From contig NZ_FNDP01000015.1 of assembly GCF_900100545.1 (NCBI RefSeq), forward strand, positions 1-64,000: DNA of 64,000 nt, written 5' to 3'. The notes under the pieces were generated by a model. That model did no database searches, had not been told where the DNA came from, and worked only from the letters and a program-made list of their open reading frames with translations. The position numbers and the translations under genes were made by a program. This stretch comes from Pseudobutyrivibrio sp. 49 (GTDB lineage: Bacteria; Bacillota; Clostridia; Lachnospirales; Lachnospiraceae). Below, piece by piece: positions 45,866-55,720 of the stretch (position 1 is its first letter; each line of letters starts with the position of its first letter).

Positions 45866-48800
45866 TTATAATTCTTCCTCTGGCTTATCCTCGGAATTCT
45901 CATTAATACTATCATCGTTTTTTTCGCCAAATTCTTCCTCAGATGCTTCCTCAGACTCACTGTCTGACTCACCCTCAGATTCTTCCTCAGACTTCGCATC
46001 TGAATCATCTGCATCAGGAGTGCCTGGTTCATTTTCCTCAGAAGTATTTTCTTCTGATTCCTCAGGTATGTCTGCATCATAAATCTTTACTTCAAGTCGA
46101 CCACCATCATAGCTATCATTACCATCAGGATCGATTGCAAACATTACTGCATCGCCCTTGTGAACAGTGTATATTTCCTTGAATGTAACTGTGCGGTCCT
46201 CGCCAAAATTGCCCTGGATGTCTCCACCAATCCACTTCTTTTCTTCACCATTAATGAAGATTCTCATACAAACACCATTTGCATTTGGATCTGCACTGTT
46301 TGCAAATTTAGTGTAGCTTCCATCCACAACAATTCTTCCATTTTTGGCAGCCATCCACATGTATGCTGCATTTCTGCCATTTCCTGGCTCTACAAAATCA
46401 GGCTTAAGCTCTGGCTTACCACCATTGTAGTAGCGATTATTTTCTTCATCGAATGGAAGTCTTTCAAAGTTCTTTCCATCCCAATCGCACATACCGTAGT
46501 ACCAGCCGTTTTCTCCTTGAACACCGCTAAAATCATCTGCAAGAGTTGTCTTGTTTTCTCTAGCTTCCTCTTCTGGAACATCACTTGCATCATAAATGTT
46601 TACTGAAAGTCTACCAGCGTCCCAGGCGTTGTTATCCTTTGCATCAATTACAAAGGAAATCTTGTCTCCTCTTGAAACATTTACACCTTCAAGCATGAAG
46701 TTTACAGAGTTGTCATTACCGTCGCCTCTGAGAGCTTCAACATCCTCTGTTACAACTACAGTATCATTTACATAAACAAGTACCTTTACGCCATCTGGCC
46801 AGCTTGGATTTCCATCATTTTGTCCATACTTTACATAGTTTCCAAGAACGTCTATTTTGCCATCCTCATAGACAACCCACTGGTAAATAGCTGCTGCATC
46901 CTTTGCTGGATGTACATAATCCTTCTTCATTTCAAGACCTTCATTTTTTGAAGATAGGAATGCAGAGCAATCATCATTTGTCTTCATCAAGCATCTGGCT
47001 GAATCAATGCTCTTTCCTTCAAGGAACCACCAGCCGTCCTGGCCCTGTGCAAGTGGAGTTGTAAGCGCACCAAGTGATGTGTTGTTTGAACGCTCCTCAT
47101 CGCCAACTGACACTCTAAGCACATCAGAATCTGCTATGTCGATATCAAGACATCCGCCGTCCCATGCACTGTTTTTATTGCAGCCAATATCAAATGTAAG
47201 AATATCTCCAGCCTTAACAGCAAGCTTATTGAACTGAATATTTTTAACAGTTTTATTCTTTTCACCTCTTGGACAAGTCACAACCTCTTTGAGAAGCTCG
47301 CTGTCATTTTTGTAAACCGAAACAACAACACCATCTGGCCAGTCCATGTTTGGATCTTCGTTACCAAATTTTGCATAGCTTCCGTTGATATCGATATTTC
47401 CATCAACAGCTACTACCCACTTATACATTGCATGAGCGTTTAATCTAGGCTGTACATAATCTCTCTTTACTTCCAGCCATTTTGCCTTTCGCGAAACATA
47501 ACCGCTTCCATCGTCAGTTTTCTTTGTAAGTATTTCTGCCTTTTTGATAGATGGACCTTCTAAGTAATACCAGCCATTGTTGCCCTGCTCACCAAAATCT
47601 ACCTTGAGGTTTGCATAGTTGCTGTCACTATTGTTCACCATTTTTGTGGTCTTGTAATCAGCATCCTCAACAACGAATGTGTAATTTCCACCATCGTAAG
47701 CTGTGTTTTCCTTGCCATCTACCATAAGTGAAATGCAATCACCTGCCTTAACATAAAGGCCATTGCAGTTTAATTCTTTCTTTACTTCCTTTGAAACCTC
47801 TGGAGCAAACTCTTCCTTTTTCAGAACCTGTCCATTCTTCATCAGGAAAACATTAACACCATCTGGCCAATCTGGATTTTTATCAAGATTCTTATGCTTT
47901 GTGTATGTGGTCATAATGTCCACACAGCCTTCTTCCTTGGCAACCCATTTAACGATTGCTGAACGACCCTTGTTACCAGGCATGATATAATCACGCTTAA
48001 TTTCTACGCCATCTTTTGTTGTATATTTTTCATTCTTCGCATAGGTCTCAAGATTAACAGCGTAGAGTGGGTCAAGATAATATCCCGACTGATAGCACAA
48101 TCCGTTTGCTCCCTGCGAGCCGAAATCTTCAACTGTTGAGCAGTTGTTGCTTCTGCTATCTGAATAAGAAACAACATCCTTTTCAGTCTTACCTGTAAGT
48201 GGTGTAATTCCCTTAATTGAAAATTCAAACTTACCAGCATCATAAGCATTGTTTTCCTTAGGATTTACAACCATTGTTATGAAATCATCTTTTGCAACAT
48301 CAACCTCTGAAACATCGAGACGCTTTGTCACTTCGTTTATACGATCTGGTGCAAATTCCTCTGAAACAAGAGTTGTATCATTATGGAAAATAGTTACCTT
48401 TGTTCCATCAGGCCAGCTAGGATTCTTATCTTCGTTCTTAAACTTTGTATAAGAAGCATCTATTTTGATTTTTCCAGTCTGAGCAACCTTCCACTTGATT
48501 ACAGCAGAACGTCCCTTGCCTGTGTTTACAAAATCACGCTTTATTTCAAGATAGCTATCATCAAAATATCTGTCTTCATCCTTTTCGAAGTTTGTCATAT
48601 TCAGGGTATCTGTTGGGTCGTCCTCATAACCCTCCTGGAAGAACCAACCATTGTTGCCCTGCTCACCAAAATCATACTTTATATCCGCAAAATTCTGTCT
48701 GGTTTCGGTCTCATCGATTTTTACATCCTTCTCGGTGGTAGCACCATTTCTATCTAAAATAGAAATATCAAAGGCGCCACCATCATAGGATGCGTTACCG

Positions 48801-49996
48801 TCAGCTGACACCATAAAATATAACTTATCCGCAGTCGTTACATTTATGTCCTTATCACGGAACTTGATTTCATTGGTTCCCTTTGAAGGAGCAGCTACTT
48901 TCTTTTTATATAAATTCTCCCCATTTTTATAAACAGAGACGGTAACACCATCAGGATAATCTGGATTTCCATCATTCTGTTCAAACTTAGAATACTTCAT
49001 TCTAAGCTCGATATTTCCATCCACAGCTGGCTGCCAGCAAAGAATCGCGTTGTCATTTATTGATGGATGAATAAAGCCTTCACTCATTGTGAGATTTGGT
49101 GATGTGGCATTTAGGTATTCCTTGCCGTTAAATGTAGAAACAAGGCTTGCATCTTTAACGCTCTTGCCGTGAAGATATGTCCAGCCTCTGTGTCCCTCCG
49201 CGCCAAAATCTTCGAAGTTATTCGCATTGTTGTTTTTGCGCTCATGGTCCACTGTTGCCTGAAGTCCTTTATTGTCAACATCATTAATTGATACATAAAG
49301 CGAACCACCATCATAAGCATTATTAGCCTTGGCATCTACTACAAAATAAAGACTTTCTAGCTTTTTCACATCCAGCGCCTCAAGCTTTTGCTCAAGAACT
49401 TTTTCTGTTTCTGTACTGACATCCACATCATATCTTCCCAACATCTCGTCACCTTTATACGCATATACGGTAACGCCGTCAGGATATGATGGATTCTTAT
49501 CGCCATTTACAGATTTTACATATGTAAGACTAACATTTACTTTTCCATCCTTTGCAGCACGCCACTCTAAAATAGGAGCAGCAGCTTCAGAAGTATGGAT
49601 GAAATTATTTTTAACCTCAAGACCGCTTACACCGCGCTGTGAATATTTCTCTCCATCAAAATTTTCCAGGCGCTGTGAGCGACTAGGATTTTGCGCAGAA
49701 CCATATCGATAAAACCAGCCATTCTTTCCCTGCTCGCCAAAATCGCTTACATTAAATGCGTTATTTGTACGATTTGGAACATCCACAAATTCTGGCTCCA
49801 CATATCCTTCAACATCAAAAACCTCTGGCCATTTTGCAGATAAAAATGTAAGTCCTTTTTCCTCTAGCATTCCATCTTCGCTTAGATTTCCTGCCAAATG
49901 TATTCCCGCTGCTGCGCCGCCTCCTACAACAGCGACACCAGCCAAAGCTATAAGCGCCTTTTTTGTGATTAGCTTTTTAACCACATTATTAACCAT
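45866..49996 (-). CDS. Large secreted protein with seven tandem binding-module-like repeats
   Basis: 1376 residues: signal or membrane anchor (about 8-37), seven repeats of about 165 residues (78-240, 258-416, 435-596, 617-780, 793-958, 971-1138, 1149-1310), then a 66-residue Glu/Ser/Asp-rich tail. Each repeat opens DFGxQGxNGWxY, has a Trp in the centre, a (N)PxxPDGVxV strand and ends (Y/W)DGG or DAG. No catalytic motif or LPXTG is seen. GGGGGAA precedes the ATG, 12 bp after the GH32 gene. The pattern recalls inulin-binding CBM38-type modules; fructan binding at the surface is inference. Confidence 0.85.
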   Translation of the reverse strand: MVNNVVKKLITKKALIALAGVAVVGGGAAAGIHLAGNLSEDGMLEEKGLTFLSAKWPEVFDVEGYVEPEFVDVPNRTNNAFNVSDFGEQGKNGWFYRYGSAQNPSRSQRLENFDGEKYSQRGVSGLEVKNNFIHTSEAAAPILEWRAAKDGKVNVSLTYVKSVNGDKNPSYPDGVTVYAYKGDEMLGRYDVDVSTETEKVLEQKLEALDVKKLESLYFVVDAKANNAYDGGSLYVSINDVDNKGLQATVDHERKNNNANNFEDFGAEGHRGWTYLHGKSVKDASLVSTFNGKEYLNATSPNLTMSEGFIHPSINDNAILCWQPAVDGNIELRMKYSKFEQNDGNPDYPDGVTVSVYKNGENLYKKKVAAPSKGTNEIKFRDKDINVTTADKLYFMVSADGNASYDGGAFDISILDRNGATTEKDVKIDETETRQNFADIKYDFGEQGNNGWFFQEGYEDDPTDTLNMTNFEKDEDRYFDDSYLEIKRDFVNTGKGRSAVIKWKVAQTGKIKIDASYTKFKNEDKNPSWPDGTKVTIFHNDTTLVSEEFAPDRINEVTKRLDVSEVDVAKDDFITMVVNPKENNAYDAGKFEFSIKGITPLTGKTEKDVVSYSDSRSNNCSTVEDFGSQGANGLCYQSGYYLDPLYAVNLETYAKNEKYTTKDGVEIKRDYIMPGNKGRSAIVKWVAKEEGCVDIMTTYTKHKNLDKNPDWPDGVNVFLMKNGQVLKKEEFAPEVSKEVKKELNCNGLYVKAGDCISLMVDGKENTAYDGGNYTFVVEDADYKTTKMVNNSDSNYANLKVDFGEQGNNGWYYLEGPSIKKAEILTKKTDDGSGYVSRKAKWLEVKRDYVQPRLNAHAMYKWVVAVDGNIDINGSYAKFGNEDPNMDWPDGVVVSVYKNDSELLKEVVTCPRGEKNKTVKNIQFNKLAVKAGDILTFDIGCNKNSAWDGGCLDIDIADSDVLRVSVGDEERSNNTSLGALTTPLAQGQDGWWFLEGKSIDSARCLMKTNDDCSAFLSSKNEGLEMKKDYVHPAKDAAAIYQWVVYEDGKIDVLGNYVKYGQNDGNPSWPDGVKVLVYVNDTVVVTEDVEALRGDGNDNSVNFMLEGVNVSRGDKISFVIDAKDNNAWDAGRLSVNIYDASDVPEEEARENKTTLADDFSGVQGENGWYYGMCDWDGKNFERLPFDEENNRYYNGGKPELKPDFVEPGNGRNAAYMWMAAKNGRIVVDGSYTKFANSADPNANGVCMRIFINGEEKKWIGGDIQGNFGEDRTVTFKEIYTVHKGDAVMFAIDPDGNDSYDGGRLEVKIYDADIPEESEENTSEENEPGTPDADDSDAKSEEESEGESDSESEEASEEEFGEKNDDSINENSEDKPEEEL

Positions 49997-50008
49997 TTCA
50001 ATTCCCCC

Positions 50009-51513
50009 TTACTTATATACCTTCAAATCCTCCACAGAAACCTTTGATTTTACACTAAAGATGCCCCATTCCAATCCCTGTGAAAGATACATGCGCTCCG
50101 TAAATACGATATCGTTATTTACATACATTGAAACAACACCATCGGCGATAACCATTTTTACATCAAGCTCATCCATTTTTCCAAAATCATAATCAACATA
50201 TGATTGTGGAACCTCGGCCATGATATTGTCTGTGTTGTAAAATTCGATACGCTTGTTTGCAGCATTGAAAACGATATTAAGCTTGCCTACATTTTCGCTA
50301 TCTAAATTAAAGGCAAATCCAAACATTCCGTTTTCATCAAAGTTCTTAAATTTACCACTAACGATGTAGCTTCCAAGTAGCTTCTTGAAGCCTGCCACCT
50401 CGTATTCTTCTCCGGCAAAATTTAAAGTATTATCATCAGACTTTATTGACTCAGTCATCTTTTCAGGAGCTACTGCAAGACTATTTGTCATGCTGGCTTC
50501 CACTTCATTTACCATCACAGGGCTAAGGCTTCCGTCCTTTGCCTGGATTAATTCATGTGTAACCATGTTGCCGCCCCAGTCGTATTCAGCATCATCAGCA
50601 TGTCCTACCTTTGTGCCGTTCCAACCTACTATAAAAAGTCTCTCTCCGTCTGTTTCCATTCTTCCTGCATAGAAACCATTTCCATCAAAGAAATCTCTTT
50701 GTGGCTTCTTAAAGCCAGCCTTTAAATCATCTGTAAATCTGTAGTGAACAATTCTGTTTGGCCACTGATCAGAGAATGAAAGATACCATTTATTCTTATA
50801 CTTAAGAAGTGTTGGGCACTCCATATTTGAATCTGTATCCATATCGTTTTCAAAGAATACCCGTCATCCTTCCAGGTCTTTAAATCCTTTGAAGTGTACT
50901 TTGCAATTACACCAGTATTGTTGCTTCTGGTAGTAACAAGCATCCAGTAACAATCCTCATTCTCCATATATAAAACGTATGGATCTCTGAAATCATTTTT
51001 TGCATAATTCTCGTTTGCGTAGAAAGTATCCTCTGGTACCTTCTCCCAATTTTCAAGGTCATCGCTAATGGCATGCATTACAGCTTCCTTTGGTTCATAT
51101 GCATCATTGTGACCTGTATAGAAAGCGTGATACTTTCCGTTTTTATCTTTGATCACACTACCTGTACCAAGTGCAATATCCTGGTCCTTAATAGTCTCTC
51201 CGTAATTAATTACAACTCCCTTGTCATCATAATTAACAAAATCCTTTGTCTGCATCATTGCCCAAGGATGATATCCCTGCTTACCATTTCTTTGATCTGC
51301 CAGGTAAAAAATATTGTAGGTACCATCATCATAAAATGGCATTGTATCACCTACGAATCCCTCGACTGATGCAGGAAAAACTACATGGTTATCTATGCTC
51401 TCTCCCAAATACTGTTCCTCCGCTTCCTGTTTTGCTTCTGATGTCCCTGCAGAACAGCCAATACAGCTTAGGCTAAGGGTGCCAAGCAAAAGCATAACGA
51501 TTATTCTCCTCAT
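50009..51513 (-). pseudogene. Extracellular GH32-like fructosidase lipoprotein, frameshifted
   Basis: Two adjoining frames form one protein of about 500 residues. Part 1 (from ATG 51513, AGGAGG upstream) has lipobox LSCIGC, the Asp region EGFVGDTMPFYDDGTYNIFY and FRDPYVLY. Part 2 has the acid/base region NMECPTLLKYKNKWYL and a C-terminal beta-sandwich. The break is at 50851-50855: one T missing from TTTT turns GYSFENDMD into GYSLKTIW. All three catalytic regions would be present if repaired. It is a surface exo-fructosidase candidate, first gene of the operon with the seven-repeat protein. Confidence 0.85.
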
Positions 51514-51744
51514 ATACCCTCCTTTTGGTGCTACTGCACCTTCGAATGTTACATTTATACTATCATTATGGTGCATATGTATCAATTAGTTTGTGCAAAT
51601 GTATCACATTTTTGTAGAAACCATTGATTTTTCAAGGTTTGATTTTGTATAAAATGCACACTAGTATTTTTCAGAATGGTGCATTTGACACATTTTTGAT
51701 ATTCCTGTACTATAAATGTAACTAAAAATACTTAGGAGAATATA
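51514..51744. promoter_or_regulatory. Divergent regulatory region, second fructan-linked locus
   Basis: Boxes GGTGCATATGTATCA (51570-51584), TTGTGCAAATGTATCACA (51591-51608) and GGTGCATTTGACACA (51678-51692). LacI promoter TTGACA (51685-51690), 17-bp spacer, TACTAT (51708-51713), so the third box covers the -35. The second box matches 39482-39499 at 16 of 18 positions. Confidence 0.7.
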
Positions 51745-52800
51745 ATGAGTAACCGTGTTACCCTTCAGGAAATTGCAGATTCACTTGGACTATCAAGAAA
51801 TACTGTTTCAAGAGCTTTAAATAACACAGGCAATGTATCTGCCAACACCAGAAATAAAATCTGCCAGGCCGCACTTGCTATGGGCTACAAGCAGTTTGTA
51901 TCAGCCGATTCAATTGCACCACTTTCAGAATCACCAAGCCTTACACCTGGTGCCAAATCTGAAATTGCTTTATTCACACAGGCATTTCCAGGTAATTCCC
52001 ATTCTGGAACAAAAATGCTGGAAGCCTTTCATCACAAAATAGATTCACTTGGCTACAAGCTTTCCATCAATATAATTCGTGATTACGAAATAAATAACCT
52101 ATGCTTTCCTGCAAACATCAATTTAGAAAACATTGCAGGCATCATCTGCATGGAATTATTTTCAACTGAATACAGTGAATTTCTGTGCAAACAGGATATC
52201 CCACTTCTTTTTGTGGATACACCTATCGCGCAAAAATGCAATATTAATGCTGATGTTTTGCTGATGGAAAATCTTTCAAGCGTATACCATATGCTTGATT
52301 CTATGATTGGAGCTGGAAATAAAAGGATTTCTTTTGTAGGAGACAGATATCATTGCCAATCCTTCTATGAAAGATGGCAGGCTTATGTTTCTGTACTTGC
52401 AGATAACCACCTTTCTGTTGATGCAAATAGCTGCATTCTAGCAGAGGATAGCTCTCCTTATTCAGATGCACAGTGGCTAAGCCAGCAGATTGCCGCGCTT
52501 CCTGCTATGCCTGATTTATTTTTCTGTGCCAACGACTTTTTGGCAATGTCCGTGCTGAAGGCCCTTAGATTATTGGGCAAGAAAATACCTGAAGAAGTTC
52601 GTATATGCGGATTCGACGATGCTCCAGAGTCAACCCTCACCGAGCCTAGCCTTACCACTGTAAAGATTCGCAGCAGCTCCATGGGCTACACGGCTGCGGA
52701 ATTACTACTTTCCCGCATCGCCAATCCTTATATACCTTTTAAAAAGACTTACATAGAAACTGATATTATATATCGTGCTTCGGCACCTGAGCTTAAATAG
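51745..52800 (+). CDS. LacI-family regulator, paralogue of the first
   Basis: 351 residues. Helix-turn-helix VTLQEIADSLGLSRNTVSRALNN, then the sensor domain. Nearly the same length as the 39.6-kb regulator and similar throughout, including the recognition helix (SRNTVS), so both probably read related operators. AGGAG precedes the ATG. Divergent from the GH32 lipoprotein gene. Its stop overlaps the convergent sdaAA stop by 8 bp. Confidence 0.93.
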   Translation: MSNRVTLQEIADSLGLSRNTVSRALNNTGNVSANTRNKICQAALAMGYKQFVSADSIAPLSESPSLTPGAKSEIALFTQAFPGNSHSGTKMLEAFHHKIDSLGYKLSINIIRDYEINNLCFPANINLENIAGIICMELFSTEYSEFLCKQDIPLLFVDTPIAQKCNINADVLLMENLSSVYHMLDSMIGAGNKRISFVGDRYHCQSFYERWQAYVSVLADNHLSVDANSCILAEDSSPYSDAQWLSQQIAALPAMPDLFFCANDFLAMSVLKALRLLGKKIPEEVRICGFDDAPESTLTEPSLTTVKIRSSSMGYTAAELLLSRIANPYIPFKKTYIETDIIYRASAPELK

Positions 52801-53653
52801 ACTTTGCTATTTTCATTCCAGTAGGCGTAGCTGCAACTCCGCCGTTTCCGGTCTCCCTAATATCAGGGCTCATGCTCTTACCAATGGAATTCATTGCATC
52901 GAATACCTCATCTGCAGGAATTCTGCTTTCGATTCCTGCCATGGTAAGCTCTGCTGATGTGACTGCATTCATGGCGCCACAAACATTTCTCTTAACACAT
53001 GGAACCTCCACAAGTCCTGCAACAGGATCACAGGCCAATCCAAGAAGATTCTTAAGTGCTAATGCTGCTGCATTAGCGCTCTGCTTGCCATTACCACCCT
53101 TTAAATAAACAAGACCTGCTGCAGCCATTGATGAGGCCGAGCCAATCTCTGCCTGACAACCGCCTTCTGCTCCTGCTAGAGATGCTCGCTTTGCAATAAC
53201 AGCTCCTACCCCTGCTGCCACAAAAAGGGCCTCAGTCATTTTGTCGTCAGATAATCCCAGCTTTTCCTGAGTTGCAATAAACACTGCAGGAACTACTCCA
53301 CAGGAGCCTGCTGTAGGAGCTGCAACAATTCGCTTCATGCAGGCATTGCCCTCTGCTACTCTAAGAGCTAGCTCCATGACACGTCCTGTAAACTCTCCAA
53401 CAAGAGGCTGTCCCTCATCCAAATATTTTCTCAGCTGGCCAGCTTCGCCGCCAACCAAGCCGCTATTACTTCGTATATGCGAATCATAATTCAAAGCAGA
53501 TTCCTTCATTGCCATGTACATTTTCTTCATGGTTGCGAAAGACTCTTCATCAGATACTGCACGTTCTCTGCAATCATCCGCCTGAACTATCTTCCAAAAA
53601 GGAGTGCCAGACTCCTGCTCTTTTTTATAAATCTCTTCTATAGAATCAAACAT
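52793..53653 (-). CDS. sdaAA: L-serine dehydratase, alpha subunit
   Basis: A 286-residue iron-sulfur subunit of the two-subunit enzyme that deaminates L-serine to pyruvate. Cys ligands are in TAGSCGVVPAV, GLACDPVAGLVEVPC and RNVCGAMNAV. EIGSASSMAAAGL and GNGGVAATPTGMKIA are family segments. It follows sdaAB by 9 bp. GAGG precedes the ATG. Length normal. Confidence 0.95.
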   Translation of the reverse strand: MFDSIEEIYKKEQESGTPFWKIVQADDCRERAVSDEESFATMKKMYMAMKESALNYDSHIRSNSGLVGGEAGQLRKYLDEGQPLVGEFTGRVMELALRVAEGNACMKRIVAAPTAGSCGVVPAVFIATQEKLGLSDDKMTEALFVAAGVGAVIAKRASLAGAEGGCQAEIGSASSMAAAGLVYLKGGNGKQSANAAALALKNLLGLACDPVAGLVEVPCVKRNVCGAMNAVTSAELTMAGIESRIPADEVFDAMNSIGKSMSPDIRETGNGGVAATPTGMKIAKSI

Positions 53654-53662
53654 AAACTACCT

Positions 53663-54322
53663 CTATCTTGGTGAATAATATGACACCTTCATAATGCCTT
53701 CCTGCTTCTCTAATTCCTGTCTTGTCTCAACTGGAACCTCATTATCACATTCGATAACCATAACTGCCTCACCACCACGATTTTTTCTATGAAGCTGCAT
53801 GGTGGCAATATTGATTCCCTGCTTTCCAAGAAGGCTTGTAACCTCAGTAATATATCCTGGCTGGTCAACATTATGAACGATAAGAGTAGGGCTTTCACCA
53901 GAAAAGCTTACGTCCACTCCATCGAGCTGACATACCTCTATTCTTCCACCGCCAAGGGATGCTGCAACAACAGTAACTACTACTCCGCTAACGCCCTGCA
54001 TAACAACCTTCGCAGAATTAGGATGTACATCGCCTAAATCAATGGTATTAATGGCAAACTCTAAGCCCTGCTCTTTAGCAATTGTAAAGCTCTCTGGAAT
54101 TCTGATGTCATCTACATCAAGTCCCAAAAGACCTGCCACTAGCGCCTTGTCTGTGCCGTGACCCTTTCCTGTTTTTGCGAAGGAGCCATGCAAATATATA
54201 TCTGCTTTTTTGATTTCCTCACCCATAAGCTTGTGGCACACATTTCCAATCTTGGCTGCGCCAGCAGTGTGTGAGCTGGATGGTCCTACCATAACTGGAC
54301 CAATAATATCAAATAAATTCAT
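53663..54322 (-). CDS. sdaAB: L-serine dehydratase, beta subunit
   Basis: 219 residues. N-terminal LFDIIGPVMVGPSSSHTAGAAKIG is the family signature. A C-terminal ACT domain (about 145-219) with DQPGYITEVTSLLGKQGINIATMQLHR probably senses serine. Forms the enzyme with SdaAA downstream. AGGAG precedes the ATG and a good promoter lies 76-104 bp upstream. Confidence 0.95.
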   Translation of the reverse strand: MNLFDIIGPVMVGPSSSHTAGAAKIGNVCHKLMGEEIKKADIYLHGSFAKTGKGHGTDKALVAGLLGLDVDDIRIPESFTIAKEQGLEFAINTIDLGDVHPNSAKVVMQGVSGVVVTVVAASLGGGRIEVCQLDGVDVSFSGESPTLIVHNVDQPGYITEVTSLLGKQGINIATMQLHRKNRGGEAVMVIECDNEVPVETRQELEKQEGIMKVSYYSPR

Positions 54323-54397
54323 CTAACTCTCCTAAATGAGATAGCCGTTTTTGCACATAAATAAAACGACTTCTTAATATATTTATTTATGATTAGA

Positions 54398-54426
54398 ATT
54401 TTACTCAATCACATAACCTATATCAA
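54398..54426 (-). promoter_or_regulatory. Promoter of sdaAB-sdaAA
   Basis: TTGATA (54426-54421), 17-bp spacer, TAAAAT (54403-54398), reading left. No clear terminator for panD is visible in the gap 54323-54454. Confidence 0.65.
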
Positions 54427-54454
54427 GAAGCCGTTAATTATTTATATTGCTATT

Positions 54455-54844
54455 TTATTGCTCGCCAAGCTTACCGTGCTTTTCATAATTTGTAATGCGT
54501 GCTGCTTTATTTGCATCATCTACAAAAACTACCTTAGGCTTGTGGCCTTTGGCTTCTTCTACAGGAATGCTGCAATAGCACATGATGATTACATGGTCGT
54601 TTACTGATACGCAACGAGCCGCTGCACCATTAAGGCAAATCACACCGCTTCCGCGCTCACCTGCGATTGTGTAAGTCTCAAAACGATTTCCGTTTTCTAC
54701 ATCAACAATCTGCACCATCTCATATTCAAGGATACCTGCTGCATCAAGCAAATCCTCGTCAATAGTAATACTTCCCACATAATCAAGCTCAGCCTGTGTT
54801 ACTGTTGCTCTGTGTATTTTGCCTTTAAGCATTGTCAAATTCAT
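54455..54844 (-). CDS. panD: Aspartate 1-decarboxylase precursor
   Basis: 129 residues. Makes beta-alanine for pantothenate. Self-cleavage site Gly-Ser in [13 protein letters not shown] creates the pyruvoyl group, and [12 protein letters not shown] precedes it. [14 protein letters not shown] and VIIMCYCSI follow as usual. Last gene of the pan operon, 16 bp after panC. Length standard. Confidence 0.96.
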   Translation of the reverse strand: MNLTMLKGKIHRATVTQAELDYVGSITIDEDLLDAAGILEYEMVQIVDVENGNRFETYTIAGERGSGVICLNGAAARCVSVNDHVIIMCYCSIPVEEAKGHKPKVVFVDDANKAARITNYEKHGKLGEQ

Positions 54845-54860
54845 AATCTTAATACCTTTC

Positions 54861-55718
54861 TTACTTTACTGCCTCTTCAACGATGAAGTTATCAATCAAA
54901 CGTACCTTGTCTCCAAAATAAACAGCTACTGCTGTAAGGATAGGGCCATCAATCTTATCCACCTTTTGAAGCTCGTTCCAGTCTACTATTTCCACATAAT
55001 CAACTCTGGCAAGTGGCTCAGACTCGATGATATCTGTAACAGCCTTCTTTACCACGTTTGCATCCTTCTCGCCTGAGCGAACCATCTCTTCACCTACTGT
55101 AAGAGCCTTGTGAAGAACAAGAGCCTTCTCTCTTTCTTCCTCTGAAAGATATGTATTACGAGAGCTCTTTGCAAGACCGCTTTCCTCACGGATGATAGGA
55201 CAACCTACGATTTCGATGTTGAAGTTAAGATCACGAACCATACGCTTTACGATTGCAAGCTGCTGAGCATCCTTCTGACCAAAGTATGCCTTATCAGCCT
55301 CTGTAATATTGAAAAGCTTGCTGACAACAGTACACACACCATTAAAGTGGATAGGGCGGCTCTTTCCACAAAGCTCTGTTGATAAAGTATCCACACCAAC
55401 ATAAGAATGGAATCCCTCAAGATACATCTCAGATGGTTCTGGATGGAAAATCAAATCAGTACCAAGACCTTCGCATAATTCACAATCAGCGTCGAAATCC
55501 CTAGGATATGTAGCTAAATCTTCCTTTGGTCCAAACTGTATCGGATTTACGAAATCAGAAACTATTACCTTATCACACTCACCACGTGCGCGTTTAATTA
55601 GGCTTGCATGGCCCTCATGTAAATACCCCATTGTAGGAACAAGACCAATTGTTAAGCCCTGCTTCTTCCACTCTCTAACATTATCCTTAACTTCCTTAAT
55701 TGTTGCTGCCTTAATCAT
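54861..55718 (-). CDS. panC: Pantothenate synthetase
   Basis: 285 residues. Joins pantoate and beta-alanine with [18 protein letters not shown] (HxGH-like), [42 protein letters not shown] and [13 protein letters not shown] (KSxS-type loop) are all present. Begins 2 bp after the panB stop. Length normal. Confidence 0.97.
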   Translation of the reverse strand: MIKAATIKEVKDNVREWKKQGLTIGLVPTMGYLHEGHASLIKRARGECDKVIVSDFVNPIQFGPKEDLATYPRDFDADCELCEGLGTDLIFHPEPSEMYLEGFHSYVGVDTLSTELCGKSRPIHFNGVCTVVSKLFNITEADKAYFGQKDAQQLAIVKRMVRDLNFNIEIVGCPIIREESGLAKSSRNTYLSEEEREKALVLHKALTVGEEMVRSGEKDANVVKKAVTDIIESEPLARVDYVEIVDWNELQKVDKIDGPILTAVAVYFGDKVRLIDNFIVEEAVK

Positions 55719-55720
55719 AA

